From: an uncultured Maribacter sp.
Lineage (GTDB): Bacteria; Bacteroidota; Bacteroidia; Flavobacteriales; Flavobacteriaceae
Assembly (NCBI RefSeq): GCF_947500985.1
Contig: NZ_CANMTX010000003.1
Location: 1-64,000 of the forward strand
Direction: 5' to 3'
DNA: 64,000 nucleotides
Made by a program: the position numbers and the translations under genes. The notes under the pieces were generated by a model that did not search any database, had not been told where the DNA came from, and saw only the letters and a program-made list of their open reading frames with translations. Numbering within the stretch: position 1 is the stretch's first letter; every line of letters begins with the position of its first letter. Positions 54,870 through 64,000 of the stretch are shown here, one piece after another.

Positions 54870-57143
54870 TTATGAGGCGTTTTCCCTCTTAATAACGTTT
54901 AAAGCTGAACCTTCTCTATACCACCCAATTTGTGCGGCATTATAAGTATGGTTTACTTTGATTACATCTTTACTACCATCTGCATGAACAACCTCAACGG
55001 TTAACTGCTTATCTGGAGCAAACTCTGCTATATCTATAAAATTAAATGTATCATCTTCCTGAATAAGGTCATAATCGCTTTCATTTGCAAAAGTCAAGCC
55101 TAACATACCTTGCTTTTTAAGGTTTGTTTCGTGTATACGTGCAAATGACTTTACAATTACAGCAGCAACACCTAAATGACGTGGCTCCATTGCGGCATGC
55201 TCACGTGAAGAACCTTCACCATAATTATGATCGCCAACAACGATACTTCTAATACCTGCTGCTTTGTAAGCTCGCGCGGTATCTGGCACACCAGCAAATT
55301 CACCGTTCAATTGATTTTTAACCAAATTGGTCTTATGACCGAATGCGTTAACAGCACCAATTAAACAATTATTAGAAATATTATCTAAATGTCCACGAAA
55401 ACGTAACCATGGTCCTGCCATAGAGATATGATCTGTAGTACATTTTCCAAATGCTTTAATTAACAATTTAGCACCCATTAAACTTTCGTCTTTTATAGGC
55501 GTAAATGGCTCTAACAATTGTAAACGTTCAGAATCTGAAGCAACTTTAACTTCTACACCAGACCCATCTTCGTCAGGTGCAAGAAAACCAGCATCTTCTA
55601 CTGCAAAACCTTTAGGAGGCAATTCCCAACCTGTAGGCTCATCGAACATTACTTCTTCTCCTTTTTCATTGATTAGCTTATCCGTCATCGGATTAAAGTC
55701 TAATCTTCCTGCAATTGCAATTGCCGCTGTAATTTCTGGCGAAGCTACAAATGCATGGGTATTTGGATTACCATCTGCACGTTTTGCAAAGTTTCTATTG
55801 AATGAATGAACAATACTGTTCTTCGGTGCATTTTTAGGATCACTGTAACGTGCCCATTGACCAATACATGGTCCGCAAGCGTTCGTGAAAATCTTAGCAT
55901 CCAATTTCTCGAATATTCCAAGAATACCGTCACGGTCTGCCGTATATCGTACTTGTTCAGAACCAGGATTAATTCCTAATTCAGACTTCATTTTAATTCC
56001 TTTATCAATGGCTTGTTGTGCGATTGAAGAAGCTCTTGATAAATCTTCATAAGAAGAGTTAGTACAAGAACCAATTAATCCCCATTCAACAGCTAAGGGC
56101 CATTCGTGAGATGTAGCCTTCTCTGTCATATCTTTACCAACTTTCGTAGATAAATCTGGCGTAAAAGGACCATTCAATAATGGAGTTAATTCAGTCAAGT
56201 TAATCTCAATAACCTCATCAAAATATTGCTCAGGGTTTGCATAAACCTCATCATCTGCAGTTAAATACTCTTTTACCTTATTTGCAGCATCAGCAATATC
56301 AGCTCTATCTGTAGCTCTTAAATAACGCTCCATAGATTCATCGTAACCAAAAGTAGAAGTTGTTGCCCCTATCTCTGCACCCATGTTACAAATTGTACCC
56401 TTACCTGTACAAGATAAAGATTTTGCACCTGAACCAAAGTATTCAACGATTGCTCCTGTTCCTCCTTTAACGGTAAGAATTTCGGCAACTTTTAATATCA
56501 CATCTTTTGGTGCTGTCCATCCAGAAATAGTTCCAGTTAACTTTACACCAATAAGTTTAGGGAATTTAAGTTCCCAAGCCATACCTGCCATAACATCAAC
56601 AGCATCTGCACCACCAACACCAATAGCGACCATACCTAGACCACCTGCATTTACAGTGTGCGAATCGGTACCGATCATCATTCCACCAGGAAAAGCATAA
56701 TTCTCCAATACAACTTGGTGAATAATACCTGCACCTGGTTTCCAGAAACCAATTCCGTATTTATTAGAAACAGACTCTAAGAAATCAAAAACTTCTGCAC
56801 TTGTTGTGTTCGCCGATTTTAAATCAGCAGTAGCACCACTTTTAGCCTGTATTAAGTGATCACAATGAACCGTAGTTGGCACTGCAACCTTTGGCTTACC
56901 CGCTTGCATAAACTGCAATAAAGCCATTTGAGCCGTAGCATCTTGACAAGCGATACGATCGGGAGCAAAATCTACATAGTCTTTACCTCTTGTAAATGGT
57001 TTAGTCGGGCTACCTTCCCATAAATGAGAATATAAAATCTTTTCTGAAAGAGTAAGCGGTTTACCCACGACCTCTCTTGCCTTGTCCACACGTTCCGACA
57101 TGGAAGCGTAAACTTTTTTAATCATATCTATGTCAAAAGCCAT
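54870..57143 (-). CDS. Aconitate hydratase, mitochondrial-type
   Basis: 757 residues, the size of the mitochondrial-type aconitases. Iron-sulphur cysteines are in [11 protein letters not shown] and [10 protein letters not shown]; the substrate loops [14 protein letters not shown] and [16 protein letters not shown] are intact. It interconverts citrate and isocitrate in the citric-acid cycle. A second, unrelated-length aconitase (AcnB) lies 2 kb away. Single-gene unit with its own terminator and a palindrome 36 nt upstream. Confidence 0.96.
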   Translation of the reverse strand: MAFDIDMIKKVYASMSERVDKAREVVGKPLTLSEKILYSHLWEGSPTKPFTRGKDYVDFAPDRIACQDATAQMALLQFMQAGKPKVAVPTTVHCDHLIQAKSGATADLKSANTTSAEVFDFLESVSNKYGIGFWKPGAGIIHQVVLENYAFPGGMMIGTDSHTVNAGGLGMVAIGVGGADAVDVMAGMAWELKFPKLIGVKLTGTISGWTAPKDVILKVAEILTVKGGTGAIVEYFGSGAKSLSCTGKGTICNMGAEIGATTSTFGYDESMERYLRATDRADIADAANKVKEYLTADDEVYANPEQYFDEVIEINLTELTPLLNGPFTPDLSTKVGKDMTEKATSHEWPLAVEWGLIGSCTNSSYEDLSRASSIAQQAIDKGIKMKSELGINPGSEQVRYTADRDGILGIFEKLDAKIFTNACGPCIGQWARYSDPKNAPKNSIVHSFNRNFAKRADGNPNTHAFVASPEITAAIAIAGRLDFNPMTDKLINEKGEEVMFDEPTGWELPPKGFAVEDAGFLAPDEDGSGVEVKVASDSERLQLLEPFTPIKDESLMGAKLLIKAFGKCTTDHISMAGPWLRFRGHLDNISNNCLIGAVNAFGHKTNLVKNQLNGEFAGVPDTARAYKAAGIRSIVVGDHNYGEGSSREHAAMEPRHLGVAAVIVKSFARIHETNLKKQGMLGLTFANESDYDLIQEDDTFNFIDIAEFAPDKQLTVEVVHADGSKDVIKVNHTYNAAQIGWYREGSALNVIKRENAS

Positions 57144-57178
57144 AAAATCTATTTATAAATATTGTTAATCTATCTTAT

Positions 57179-57202
57179 CTGTACAAGATACAAAATGTAC
57201 AG
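57179..57202. promoter_or_regulatory. Perfect 7-10-7 palindrome upstream of aconitase
   Basis: CTGTACA, 10-nt spacer, TGTACAG, 36-59 nt before the aconitase ATG. It overlaps TACATTTT on the minus strand, near the -7 consensus, so a repressor bound here could block the promoter. The rest of 57144-57470, including the promoter of the decarboxylase, shows no clear signal. Confidence 0.45.
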
Positions 57203-57470
57203 TGATTTTAAGAGCGCATATGAAATTAAGAATGATTATAAAAAGTAAATATTTAGTCCCCTTGTATTAGTAATAAGCCACTTAATATTCTAAAATAATA
57301 TTATTTAATATACCTACTGACTTAAGACCTTTATACAAAGTTGGTATTTCGTATAATAATTGAATGAGATTTTATGAAATGAACATTTATCACCACTATA
57401 ATTCATCTTAATTAATACAAACTTTTATATGATTTAAACTTCATGTACTTTACACCAAATTATAAATTTC

Positions 57471-58913
57471 ATGAAATCACCTTTTCACTTATCAAAAGAA
57501 GAAATGCAATCTTATGGTTATAAAATTGTAGACTTAATTGTTGAGCATTATACAGAAATCGAAAGTAAAAACCCAGTAAGTAAAGCTTCTAGGAAAGAAA
57601 TGGATTCTATATTCTTACAAGAAGCGCCAGATAAAGGAATGCCAGCAGATAAAGTGTTAGACTTTGTTATGGATAATGTAATACCCAACTCTAATATTTC
57701 TGGTCATCCAAAATCATTTTCTTTTGTGCCCGGACCAAGTAATTACATAAGTGCAATTTCAGATTCTTTAGCAACAGGTTTTAATATCTTTTCTGGTGGA
57801 TGGATAATTGGCCCGGCAGCAGCAGAATTAGAAATCGTTACATTAAATTGGTTATTGAAAATGTTTAGTTTCCCCGTAAAAAAAGGCGGCGGTATTTTCA
57901 CAAGTGGAGGTTCAATGGCAAATTTAACTGCACTAGTTACAGCACGAAGAATAAAATGTGGTGACGATTTTTCTAATGCGATTATATACTTATCAGACCA
58001 AGCACATTCTTCTAACATTAAAGCAATTAGGGTTTTAGGTTTTAAGAAAGAACAGATTAAAATAATACCTACAGATTTAGAATTTAAAATAAGCATTAAT
58101 AAACTTAAAAATGAAATCGCAAAAGATAAAATAGAAGGTAGAAAACCATTTTGCATTATGGCTTCTGCCGGAACCACAAATACGGGAACCGTAGACCCAT
58201 TAGACACGTTAGCAGATATTTGTGAAAAAGAAAATCTCTGGTTTCATATTGATGGTGCCTATGGCGCAGCTGCTATACTATCAGATAAAGGAAGTAAGGC
58301 ATTACAGGGTATTGAGCGTGCAGATTCTTTAACCGTAGATCCACATAAGTGGTTTTTTCAACCTTATGAGATTGGGTGCCTATTGGTAAGAGATGCATCT
58401 TGGCTAAGTAATACTTTTAGCGAGAAACCAGAGTACTTAAGAGATATAGAAGGTAACGAATCAGAAATTAATTTTTATGATTATGGTATTCAATTAACTA
58501 GAAGATTTAGAGCTTTAAAATTTTACATGTCAATAAAAACATATGGTTTAGACGCTTTTAAACAAGCTATTTCTTACAATATTGACCTAGCTGATAAAAC
58601 TGAGGATCTATTAAGAGAAAGCGGTAATTGGGAAATTGTTTCATTAGCAACTTTAGCTATTATTAATTTTAGATACAATCCTTTAAAAATAAAATTAACT
58701 GAAGCGCAATTAGATAAATTAAATCAAGAAATTTCAGCAAGAGTTGTAGCTTCGAGAGAAGCACTGTTAGTAACAACAGTTTTACAAAATCAAGTGGTTA
58801 TTAGAATGTGTTTAATTAATCCTGACACGACATTAGACCATATAAAAGACACTTTAAATCAATGCGAAAAATTTGCTAAGCAAATTCTTTTAGATTGGAA
58901 AAATGCAGTATAA
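57471..58913 (+). CDS. PLP-dependent group II (aromatic-L-amino-acid type) decarboxylase
   Basis: 480 residues. The PLP lysine lies in TVDPHKWFFQPYEIGC; the cofactor-binding aspartate/alanine in WFHIDGAYGAAA; histidine stacking residue in YLSDQAHSSNIKA; GHPKSFSFVPGP and GGIFTSGGSMANL complete the fold. The family decarboxylates tyrosine, DOPA, tryptophan or related acids; glutamate is less likely. The exact substrate is not predictable. Single gene, divergent from aconitase, with a shared hairpin at its end. Confidence 0.88.
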   Translation: MKSPFHLSKEEMQSYGYKIVDLIVEHYTEIESKNPVSKASRKEMDSIFLQEAPDKGMPADKVLDFVMDNVIPNSNISGHPKSFSFVPGPSNYISAISDSLATGFNIFSGGWIIGPAAAELEIVTLNWLLKMFSFPVKKGGGIFTSGGSMANLTALVTARRIKCGDDFSNAIIYLSDQAHSSNIKAIRVLGFKKEQIKIIPTDLEFKISINKLKNEIAKDKIEGRKPFCIMASAGTTNTGTVDPLDTLADICEKENLWFHIDGAYGAAAILSDKGSKALQGIERADSLTVDPHKWFFQPYEIGCLLVRDASWLSNTFSEKPEYLRDIEGNESEINFYDYGIQLTRRFRALKFYMSIKTYGLDAFKQAISYNIDLADKTEDLLRESGNWEIVSLATLAIINFRYNPLKIKLTEAQLDKLNQEISARVVASREALLVTTVLQNQVVIRMCLINPDTTLDHIKDTLNQCEKFAKQILLDWKNAV

Positions 58914-58975
58914 AGTCAGCTATGAATATGACTGAGGTATAAAATGTTAATTATCTAATTTATATAAATTAAAAC

Positions 58976-59010
58976 AAAAAATGCCTGAGGTTTAACTCAG
59001 GCATTTTTAA
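58976..59010. terminator. Bidirectional intrinsic terminator between the decarboxylase and acnB
   Basis: AATGCCTGAG and CTCAGGCATT around GTTTAA, with A and T runs on both sides. It serves the two convergent genes. Confidence 0.88.
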
Positions 59011-59033
59011 TATGAAATAATTATTTCTTTTAA

Positions 59034-61811
59034 TTATACAACCAATAATTTACTCGAAGGCTTGAACTTAGTAAGTACAATACCATCAACTGCAGCTTGG
59101 TATTCTTCTAAAGTAGGAGTTCTACCTAAAATAGTAGACAAGACTACAACTGGAGTAGATGACAATAAAGATTCTCCTTTTTTCTCACCTGTATCTTTTA
59201 CAACTCTACCTTGAAATAAACGTGTAGAAGTAGCCATTACCGTATCTCCTGGCTCAGCTTTTTCTTGGTTACCCATACATAAGTTACAACCTGGACGCTC
59301 TAAGTATAGCATGTTTTCATACTTCAAACGAGCTGCTCCTTTAGGTGCATCGTCATTAAATTCGAAACCAGCGTATTTTTCTAAAACTGCCCAGTCTCCT
59401 TCTGCCTTTAACTCATCAACAATATTATATGTAGGAGGCGCAACAACTAAAGGAGCTTTAAACTCAACTTTTCCTTGTTGTTTCTCAATGTTCTTTAACA
59501 TTTGAGCTAAAATCTGCATGTCTCCTTTATGAATCATACATGATCCAATAAATCCTAAATCCACTTGTTTAGTTCCTCCGTAATAAGATAAAGGTCTAAT
59601 GTTATCGTGTGTATAACGTTTAGATACATCTTCGTTATTTACATCTGGATCAGCAATCATTGGCTCAACAATCATATCCAAATCGATAACTACTTCTGCA
59701 GAATATTTAGCGTCTGCGTCTGGTCTTAATGCCGATTTAATTCCCGTTTTAATTTCTGTGATACGGTTATTTGCCTTATCAACTAATCCTTTGAGATCTT
59801 GTTTAGGATTATCCATCCCTTTATCAATCATAATTTGAATACGATCTCTTGAGATTTCTAATGATTCAATCAAAGTATCGTCTTCCGAAATACAAATAGA
59901 TGCTTTTGCTTTCATTTCAGCAGTCCAGTCTGTAAACGTAAACGCTTGATCTGAAGTTAAGGTACCAATATGAACTTCAATTATTTTCCCTTGAAAAACA
60001 TTCTCTCCGTCAAATTGGGTTAGCATTTGTTGCTGTGTGGCGTGAACCACATCACGGAAATCCATATAAGCTTTCATTTCACCTTTAAAGGTAACTTTTA
60101 CCGATTCTGGAATAGGCATTGTAGCTTCACCTGTAGCTAATGCTAAAGCAACTGTTCCTGAATCTGCACCAAAGGCAACACCTTTAGCCATACGTGTATG
60201 TGAATCTCCACCTATGATTACATCCCAATCATCAACAGCAAGGTCATTCAATACTTTATGAATAACGTCAGTCATTGCGTGGTACTTCCCTTTAGGGTCA
60301 CGTGCCGTAACTAACCCGAAGTCATTCATAAACCTCATTAATCTTGGAATATTAGCCTTTGACTTATCATCCCAAACGGAAGCTGTATGACACCCTGATT
60401 GGTAACCACAATCAACAATAGGAGAAATAACCGTTGCAGCCATCATCTCTAATTCTTGAGAGGTCATTAAACCTGTAGTATCTTGAGAACCTACAATGTT
60501 CACTTCAACTCTTACGTTTGAACCTGCATGTAATGTTTTACCCGGAGTAGAACCTACTGCATTTCTGTTAAATATTTTTTCGACAGCAGTTAAACCTTGT
60601 CCGTCAATAGAAACTTCTTTTGCTTCTGCATACACTTGAGGAACATCTATTCCTAAAACTTTACAAGCAAAAGTTTGTAATTTTTTACCGAAAACTACGG
60701 CATAAGACCCTCCTGCTTTAATAAACTCCTGTTTTGGAGGAGTTAAAGCCGTTGAGATATCTTTTACTACTTTACCGTCTTTAAATAATTCTTTTGTTTT
60801 TGTATTGATAGTAAACACTGTTCCTGTAGCTACAGAATATTCTTCTTTTAAGATTGCTTCTCCATCTGCATCTATTACAGTGTTTCCGTCAGCATCTTTT
60901 TGCTTTACCCAGTTTTTTAAATCAATTCCAATACCACCCGTTACACCAACAGTCGTTAAGAAAATTGGAGCGATACCGTTAGTACCTGCAATTACTGGAG
61001 CATAATTAATAAATGGTACATATTTACTAAAAGGAATCCCTGTCCATAGCGCAACGTTATTTACACCAGACATTCTTGAAGACCCTACTCCCATAGTTCC
61101 TTTATCGGCAATTAACATCACTCTTTTATTAGGATGTTTCTTTTTTAATGCCAATAATTCGTTTTGCTGATCCTTATTATGCTCAAACATACATTGACCA
61201 TGTAATTCACGATCTGATCTTGAATGTGCATCTGCGCCTGGAGATAATAAATCTGTAGAGATATCACCGATACCTGCAACAAAAGTTACGATTTCTATTT
61301 CTTCATCAATCTCTGGTAATTTTGTAAAGAATTCTGCTTGAGCATAACTCTCTATCAATTCTTTAGCGATTGCATTTCCTTCTTTATACGCTTTTTCTAA
61401 TTGCTCAGTATCTGCTTCGTACAAGAAAACTTGCGTTTTCAATACTTTTAAAGCCTCAGTAGCTATAGCTGTATCATTTCCTAACGCCAAATCTAACAAC
61501 ACTTCTACCGAAGGTCCACCCTTCATATGAGATAATTGTTCAAGAGCAAAAGCAGGAGTAATCTCTTTTACCACTGATTCACCAAGAACTATTTCTTTTA
61601 AAAATTTAGCTTTAACACCAGCAGCACTAGTGGTACCAGGTAAAACGTTATAGATAAAAAAGTTAAGAGAATCCTCTCTATACTCGTTGTCTATATCTTT
61701 AATTTGCTCAATAATTTTGCTAAGTAATTCAGCACCATCAATTGGCTTTGGGTGAAGACCTTGACTTTTACGTTCTTCGATCTCCTTAAGGTAATCTTTA
61801 TAAATGCTCAT
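59034..61811 (-). CDS. acnB: Bifunctional aconitate hydratase 2 / 2-methylisocitrate dehydratase
   Basis: 925 residues with AcnB domain order: N-terminal HEAT-like helices (YKDYLKEIEERKSQGLHPKPIDG), the swivel-type domain placed before the catalytic core, and the Fe-S cysteines in GFIGSCMIHKGD and ERPGCNLCMGNQEKAEPGD. AcnB works in the citric-acid cycle and the methylcitrate cycle. Many bacteria carry AcnA plus AcnB; here the partner is the mitochondrial-type enzyme at 54870. Confidence 0.96.
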   Translation of the reverse strand: MSIYKDYLKEIEERKSQGLHPKPIDGAELLSKIIEQIKDIDNEYREDSLNFFIYNVLPGTTSAAGVKAKFLKEIVLGESVVKEITPAFALEQLSHMKGGPSVEVLLDLALGNDTAIATEALKVLKTQVFLYEADTEQLEKAYKEGNAIAKELIESYAQAEFFTKLPEIDEEIEIVTFVAGIGDISTDLLSPGADAHSRSDRELHGQCMFEHNKDQQNELLALKKKHPNKRVMLIADKGTMGVGSSRMSGVNNVALWTGIPFSKYVPFINYAPVIAGTNGIAPIFLTTVGVTGGIGIDLKNWVKQKDADGNTVIDADGEAILKEEYSVATGTVFTINTKTKELFKDGKVVKDISTALTPPKQEFIKAGGSYAVVFGKKLQTFACKVLGIDVPQVYAEAKEVSIDGQGLTAVEKIFNRNAVGSTPGKTLHAGSNVRVEVNIVGSQDTTGLMTSQELEMMAATVISPIVDCGYQSGCHTASVWDDKSKANIPRLMRFMNDFGLVTARDPKGKYHAMTDVIHKVLNDLAVDDWDVIIGGDSHTRMAKGVAFGADSGTVALALATGEATMPIPESVKVTFKGEMKAYMDFRDVVHATQQQMLTQFDGENVFQGKIIEVHIGTLTSDQAFTFTDWTAEMKAKASICISEDDTLIESLEISRDRIQIMIDKGMDNPKQDLKGLVDKANNRITEIKTGIKSALRPDADAKYSAEVVIDLDMIVEPMIADPDVNNEDVSKRYTHDNIRPLSYYGGTKQVDLGFIGSCMIHKGDMQILAQMLKNIEKQQGKVEFKAPLVVAPPTYNIVDELKAEGDWAVLEKYAGFEFNDDAPKGAARLKYENMLYLERPGCNLCMGNQEKAEPGDTVMATSTRLFQGRVVKDTGEKKGESLLSSTPVVVLSTILGRTPTLEEYQAAVDGIVLTKFKPSSKLLVV

Positions 61812-62181
61812 TAAAAAGTAATTTGTTTGTTAATTTGGATGCAGACAAGTAGTTCGATTTCTTATTTCTTTCTGAAGATTTGTCGATGAAATGAGAATCA
61901 TTATAACTACAAATTAACAGATTGAATTGATTTTAAGAATATACTTTATTGAATAAGAACAATGTACAATCTTCTAAACTTACCAATGTCAAATGTCATC
62001 TGTTAATTAATATTTAAGTTAACGCAATTCCGTAAAATTACGTAATATAGAACGCATTTAAAATTAAATAAGTATGATTAGCTACTTTTTCTCAAAAGAT
62101 GCAGAAAGTGCGTAGATATCAAACAATAATGATAGCCATTTTGTTTAATTCTTTAGAAAAATGTAGAAAAGTGGTTGATTT
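61812..62181. other. AT-rich gap between acnB and moxR-like gene
   Basis: 370 bp with no reading frame worth calling and no clear terminator after the MoxR gene. A near -7 element TTAATTTG on the minus strand (61910-61917) is the best promoter candidate for acnB. Confidence 0.4.
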
Positions 62182-63135
62182 TTAGAGTAACCTATCAATA
62201 ATATCCTCTTCACTAATACCTTCTGCCTCTGCTTTGTAGTTTTTAATGATACGATGACGTAGTATACCTTTAACAACGGCATGTACATCTTCTATGTCTG
62301 GAGAGAACTTACCATGAATGGCAGCATTTGCCTTTGCCCCTAAAATTAGATTTTGAGATGCTCTTGGTCCTGCTCCCCAATCTAAATATTGTTTTACGTA
62401 ATCTGAGGCTGAGTCTAAGTTAGGTCTTGTACTATTTACCAATTTTACCGCATACTCGACAACATTATCTGCAACTGGTATTCTACGAACCAAGTCTTGA
62501 ATAGCAATAATATCTTGTGAATTAAATAATGGGTTAACCACTTGCTTTCTATCTGCAGTCGTATTTTTAACCACTTGAATTTCTTCGGCTATAGATGGGT
62601 ATTTTAACTCTATAGCGAACATGAAACGATCTAATTGCGCTTCAGGCAAAGGGTAAGTCCCCTCCTGCTCAATTGGGTTTTGCGTTGCCAATACAAAATA
62701 TGGTAAATCTAATTTATGTTGATGACCAGCAATGGTTACCGCGCGTTCTTGCATAGCTTCTAAAAGAGCTGCTTGAGTTTTAGGCGGAGTCCTATTGATC
62801 TCATCTGCCAAAACAATATTTGAAAATATAGGCCCTTTTATAAACTTAAAGTTTCTGTTCTGGTCCAATACTTCGCTACCAAGAATATCACTTGGCATTA
62901 AATCTGGTGTAAATTGTATTCTCTTAAAGTCAAGACCTATGGCTTGGGCAATGGTATTCACCATTAATGTTTTTGCCAAACCTGGCACGCCGATCAACAA
63001 TGAGTGACCACCTGTGTAAATAGAAAGCAGAATCTGTTCAATAACCTCATCTTGACCTACAATGATCTTGGCTATTTCCTTTTTAAGCTCAGCATGTTTT
63101 ACTACTAGGCGTTCTATTGCTGCAACGTCTGACAT
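62182..63135 (-). CDS. MoxR-family AAA+ ATPase
   Basis: 317 residues. Walker A is GVPGLAKT, Walker B LADEINRTPPKTQAALLEAMQE, sensor 1 VLATQNPIEQEGTYPLPEAQLDRF, and the C-terminal lid contains GAGPRASQNLILGAKA. MoxR ATPases act as chaperones that load cofactors or assemble complexes, usually with a DUF58/von Willebrand factor partner gene; no such partner is in the window downstream. It follows the peptidylprolyl isomerase by 4 nt. Confidence 0.93.
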   Translation of the reverse strand: MSDVAAIERLVVKHAELKKEIAKIIVGQDEVIEQILLSIYTGGHSLLIGVPGLAKTLMVNTIAQAIGLDFKRIQFTPDLMPSDILGSEVLDQNRNFKFIKGPIFSNIVLADEINRTPPKTQAALLEAMQERAVTIAGHQHKLDLPYFVLATQNPIEQEGTYPLPEAQLDRFMFAIELKYPSIAEEIQVVKNTTADRKQVVNPLFNSQDIIAIQDLVRRIPVADNVVEYAVKLVNSTRPNLDSASDYVKQYLDWGAGPRASQNLILGAKANAAIHGKFSPDIEDVHAVVKGILRHRIIKNYKAEAEGISEEDIIDRLL

Positions 63136-63139
63136 ATAT

Positions 63140-64000
63140 TTATTCTTTTACCCAGTTATTAGCGAACTCACAATCTTTGTTCTCATCGTTAACACTAATA
63201 TAGGTATCTTCTATATGCTCATCCATCCATTTTTTAATGGCGTTATATTTCTTTTCAGTAAGTGCTAATTCTTGAATTTTTGTATAATCTTTAGAGAAAT
63301 CGGCAACATGCTCATCATACCTGTTGGTGATTTTCAAAATTTTATATTTCGGTGCCCCACCTCTTGGATCTTCTTCTAATACAGGGTAAGTAATTTCATT
63401 ATCCTTCAAGTTCTGAACTTGGTTGTACAACATAGGATCCATTTTAGTCAACTCAAATTTAGAATCAAAGTTTATAGGGTTACGCAGTAAACCACCATCA
63501 AATTTCGTTTCCTTCTCATCAGAGAAATTTAAAGCTGCCTCTGCAAAAGTAAATTCTTCACTAATAATTTTCTTACGAATACTATCCAACTCCGCTTTCG
63601 CTTCATCCAATACATTTTGCGATATTTCTGGTATAACCAAAATGTGTCTTAAATCTAGCTCTTGCCCTCTAATCTTTTCGATATAAATTATATGGTAACC
63701 AAAAGCACTTTCAAATGGCTCAGAAACTTCACCTTCTCTTAAGCTAAAAGCGACATCTTTAAACTTCTTATCAAAACCGGTATCTTTCGTAATACTATAA
63801 AACCCTCCTTTTGACTTAGAACCGGGATCTTGAGAATATAAAATAGCCTTTACACTAAAGCTAGAATCATTATCATCAACATCTGCCTTAATCTGATTCA
63901 ACTTATCTATAACCTTTTGCTTTTCTTCTTCAGATGGTTTTGGCTCTTTTGTAATTTGTGCAATTTCTAACTCAGCACCAAATACCGGGCGCTCATCTTC
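63140..64000 (-). CDS. PpiC/SurA-type peptidylprolyl isomerase (N-terminus off the right edge)
   Basis: About 287 codons seen with no start in the window; the frame is open to the edge (ERPVFGAELEIAQITKEPKPS). Two parvulin domains are visible: the first around DPGSKSKGGFYSITKDTGFDKKFKDVAFSLREGEVSEPFESAFGYHIIYIEKI, the second, diverged, around ELDLRHILVIPEISQNVLDEAKAELDSIRKKI. SurA-like proteins help outer-membrane proteins fold in the periplasm. Coupled to the MoxR gene. Confidence 0.9.
   Translation of the reverse strand, partial: EDERPVFGAELEIAQITKEPKPSEEEKQKVIDKLNQIKADVDDNDSSFSVKAILYSQDPGSKSKGGFYSITKDTGFDKKFKDVAFSLREGEVSEPFESAFGYHIIYIEKIRGQELDLRHILVIPEISQNVLDEAKAELDSIRKKIISEEFTFAEAALNFSDEKETKFDGGLLRNPINFDSKFELTKMDPMLYNQVQNLKDNEITYPVLEEDPRGGAPKYKILKITNRYDEHVADFSKDYTKIQELALTEKKYNAIKKWMDEHIEDTYISVNDENKDCEFANNWVKE

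Noticed and set aside
5376-61893. TCGATGAAATG-like strings upstream of several genes (5376, 5831 on the minus strand, 30022, 61883, and TGTTGTGAAATGA at 5785 and 43837)
   Set aside because: They resemble half of the regulon box but have no constant spacing to a -7 element; a 17-base match such as that between 5781 and 43833 is expected by chance about once in an AT-rich window of this size.

Overview
The window looks like the chromosome of a marine member of the Flavobacteriaceae (Bacteroidota). The DNA is AT-rich. It carries type IX secretion/gliding parts (a PorP/SprF protein, a type-B sorting domain, a giant thrombospondin-3-repeat adhesin), promoters with the Bacteroidota -7 element TAnnTTTG, a zeaxanthin-type carotenoid cluster behind a CarH-like regulator, and many DUF families typical of the group. 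I cannot name a genus safely.

Layout. 1-5273 (minus) is the start of a very large calcium-binding-repeat adhesin that runs off the left edge. 6047-7663 is a scarred locus: an OmpA tail (minus) and a type IX sorting-domain tail (plus) stand head to head, both without a 5' end, followed by a PorP/SprF gene. 7767-18606 holds mostly small housekeeping or uncharacterised genes (DUF4272, CrtA-like, bile-acid-symporter-like, DUF4442, DUF2147, SDR, Crp/Fnr, DUF1569, FUSC transporter).

18741-35182 is an exopolysaccharide-type locus with an unusual design. Two response-regulator-receiver/GT2 fusion enzymes (ALG5/DPM1-like polyprenyl-phosphate sugar synthases), one large GT-C-like membrane protein, a lipoprotein, a membrane-anchored GH5-like hydrolase, two GT4/flippase pairs and a TPR plus outer-membrane-barrel protein together look like an analogue of Pel-type synthesis and export.

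35434-44260 is a dense signalling block. One operon encodes an H-NOX haem sensor, a four-PAS histidine kinase, a FIST-domain protein (the NosP family), a second kinase, an HPt protein and a LytTR response regulator; a kinase/receiver pair and a lone receiver flank it. Four minus-strand genes (a receiver-GT2, a GT4, a flippase and the lone receiver) share a 22-bp box placed exactly 45 nt upstream of a -7 element with no recognisable -33 element. This ties signalling and polysaccharide genes into one regulon. My main hypothesis is a nitric-oxide-responsive, cyclic-di-GMP-independent phosphorelay that controls glycan synthesis both by transcription and by direct phosphorylation of glycosyltransferases.

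44386-50270 is a 4-hydroxyproline catabolic operon with a divergent AraC regulator. Next come tRNA-Leu(GAG) and the CarH-crtI-crtB-crtZ operon. The right end holds a thioredoxin-like protein without its cysteines, two different aconitases around a PLP decarboxylase, a MoxR ATPase and a partial peptidylprolyl isomerase.
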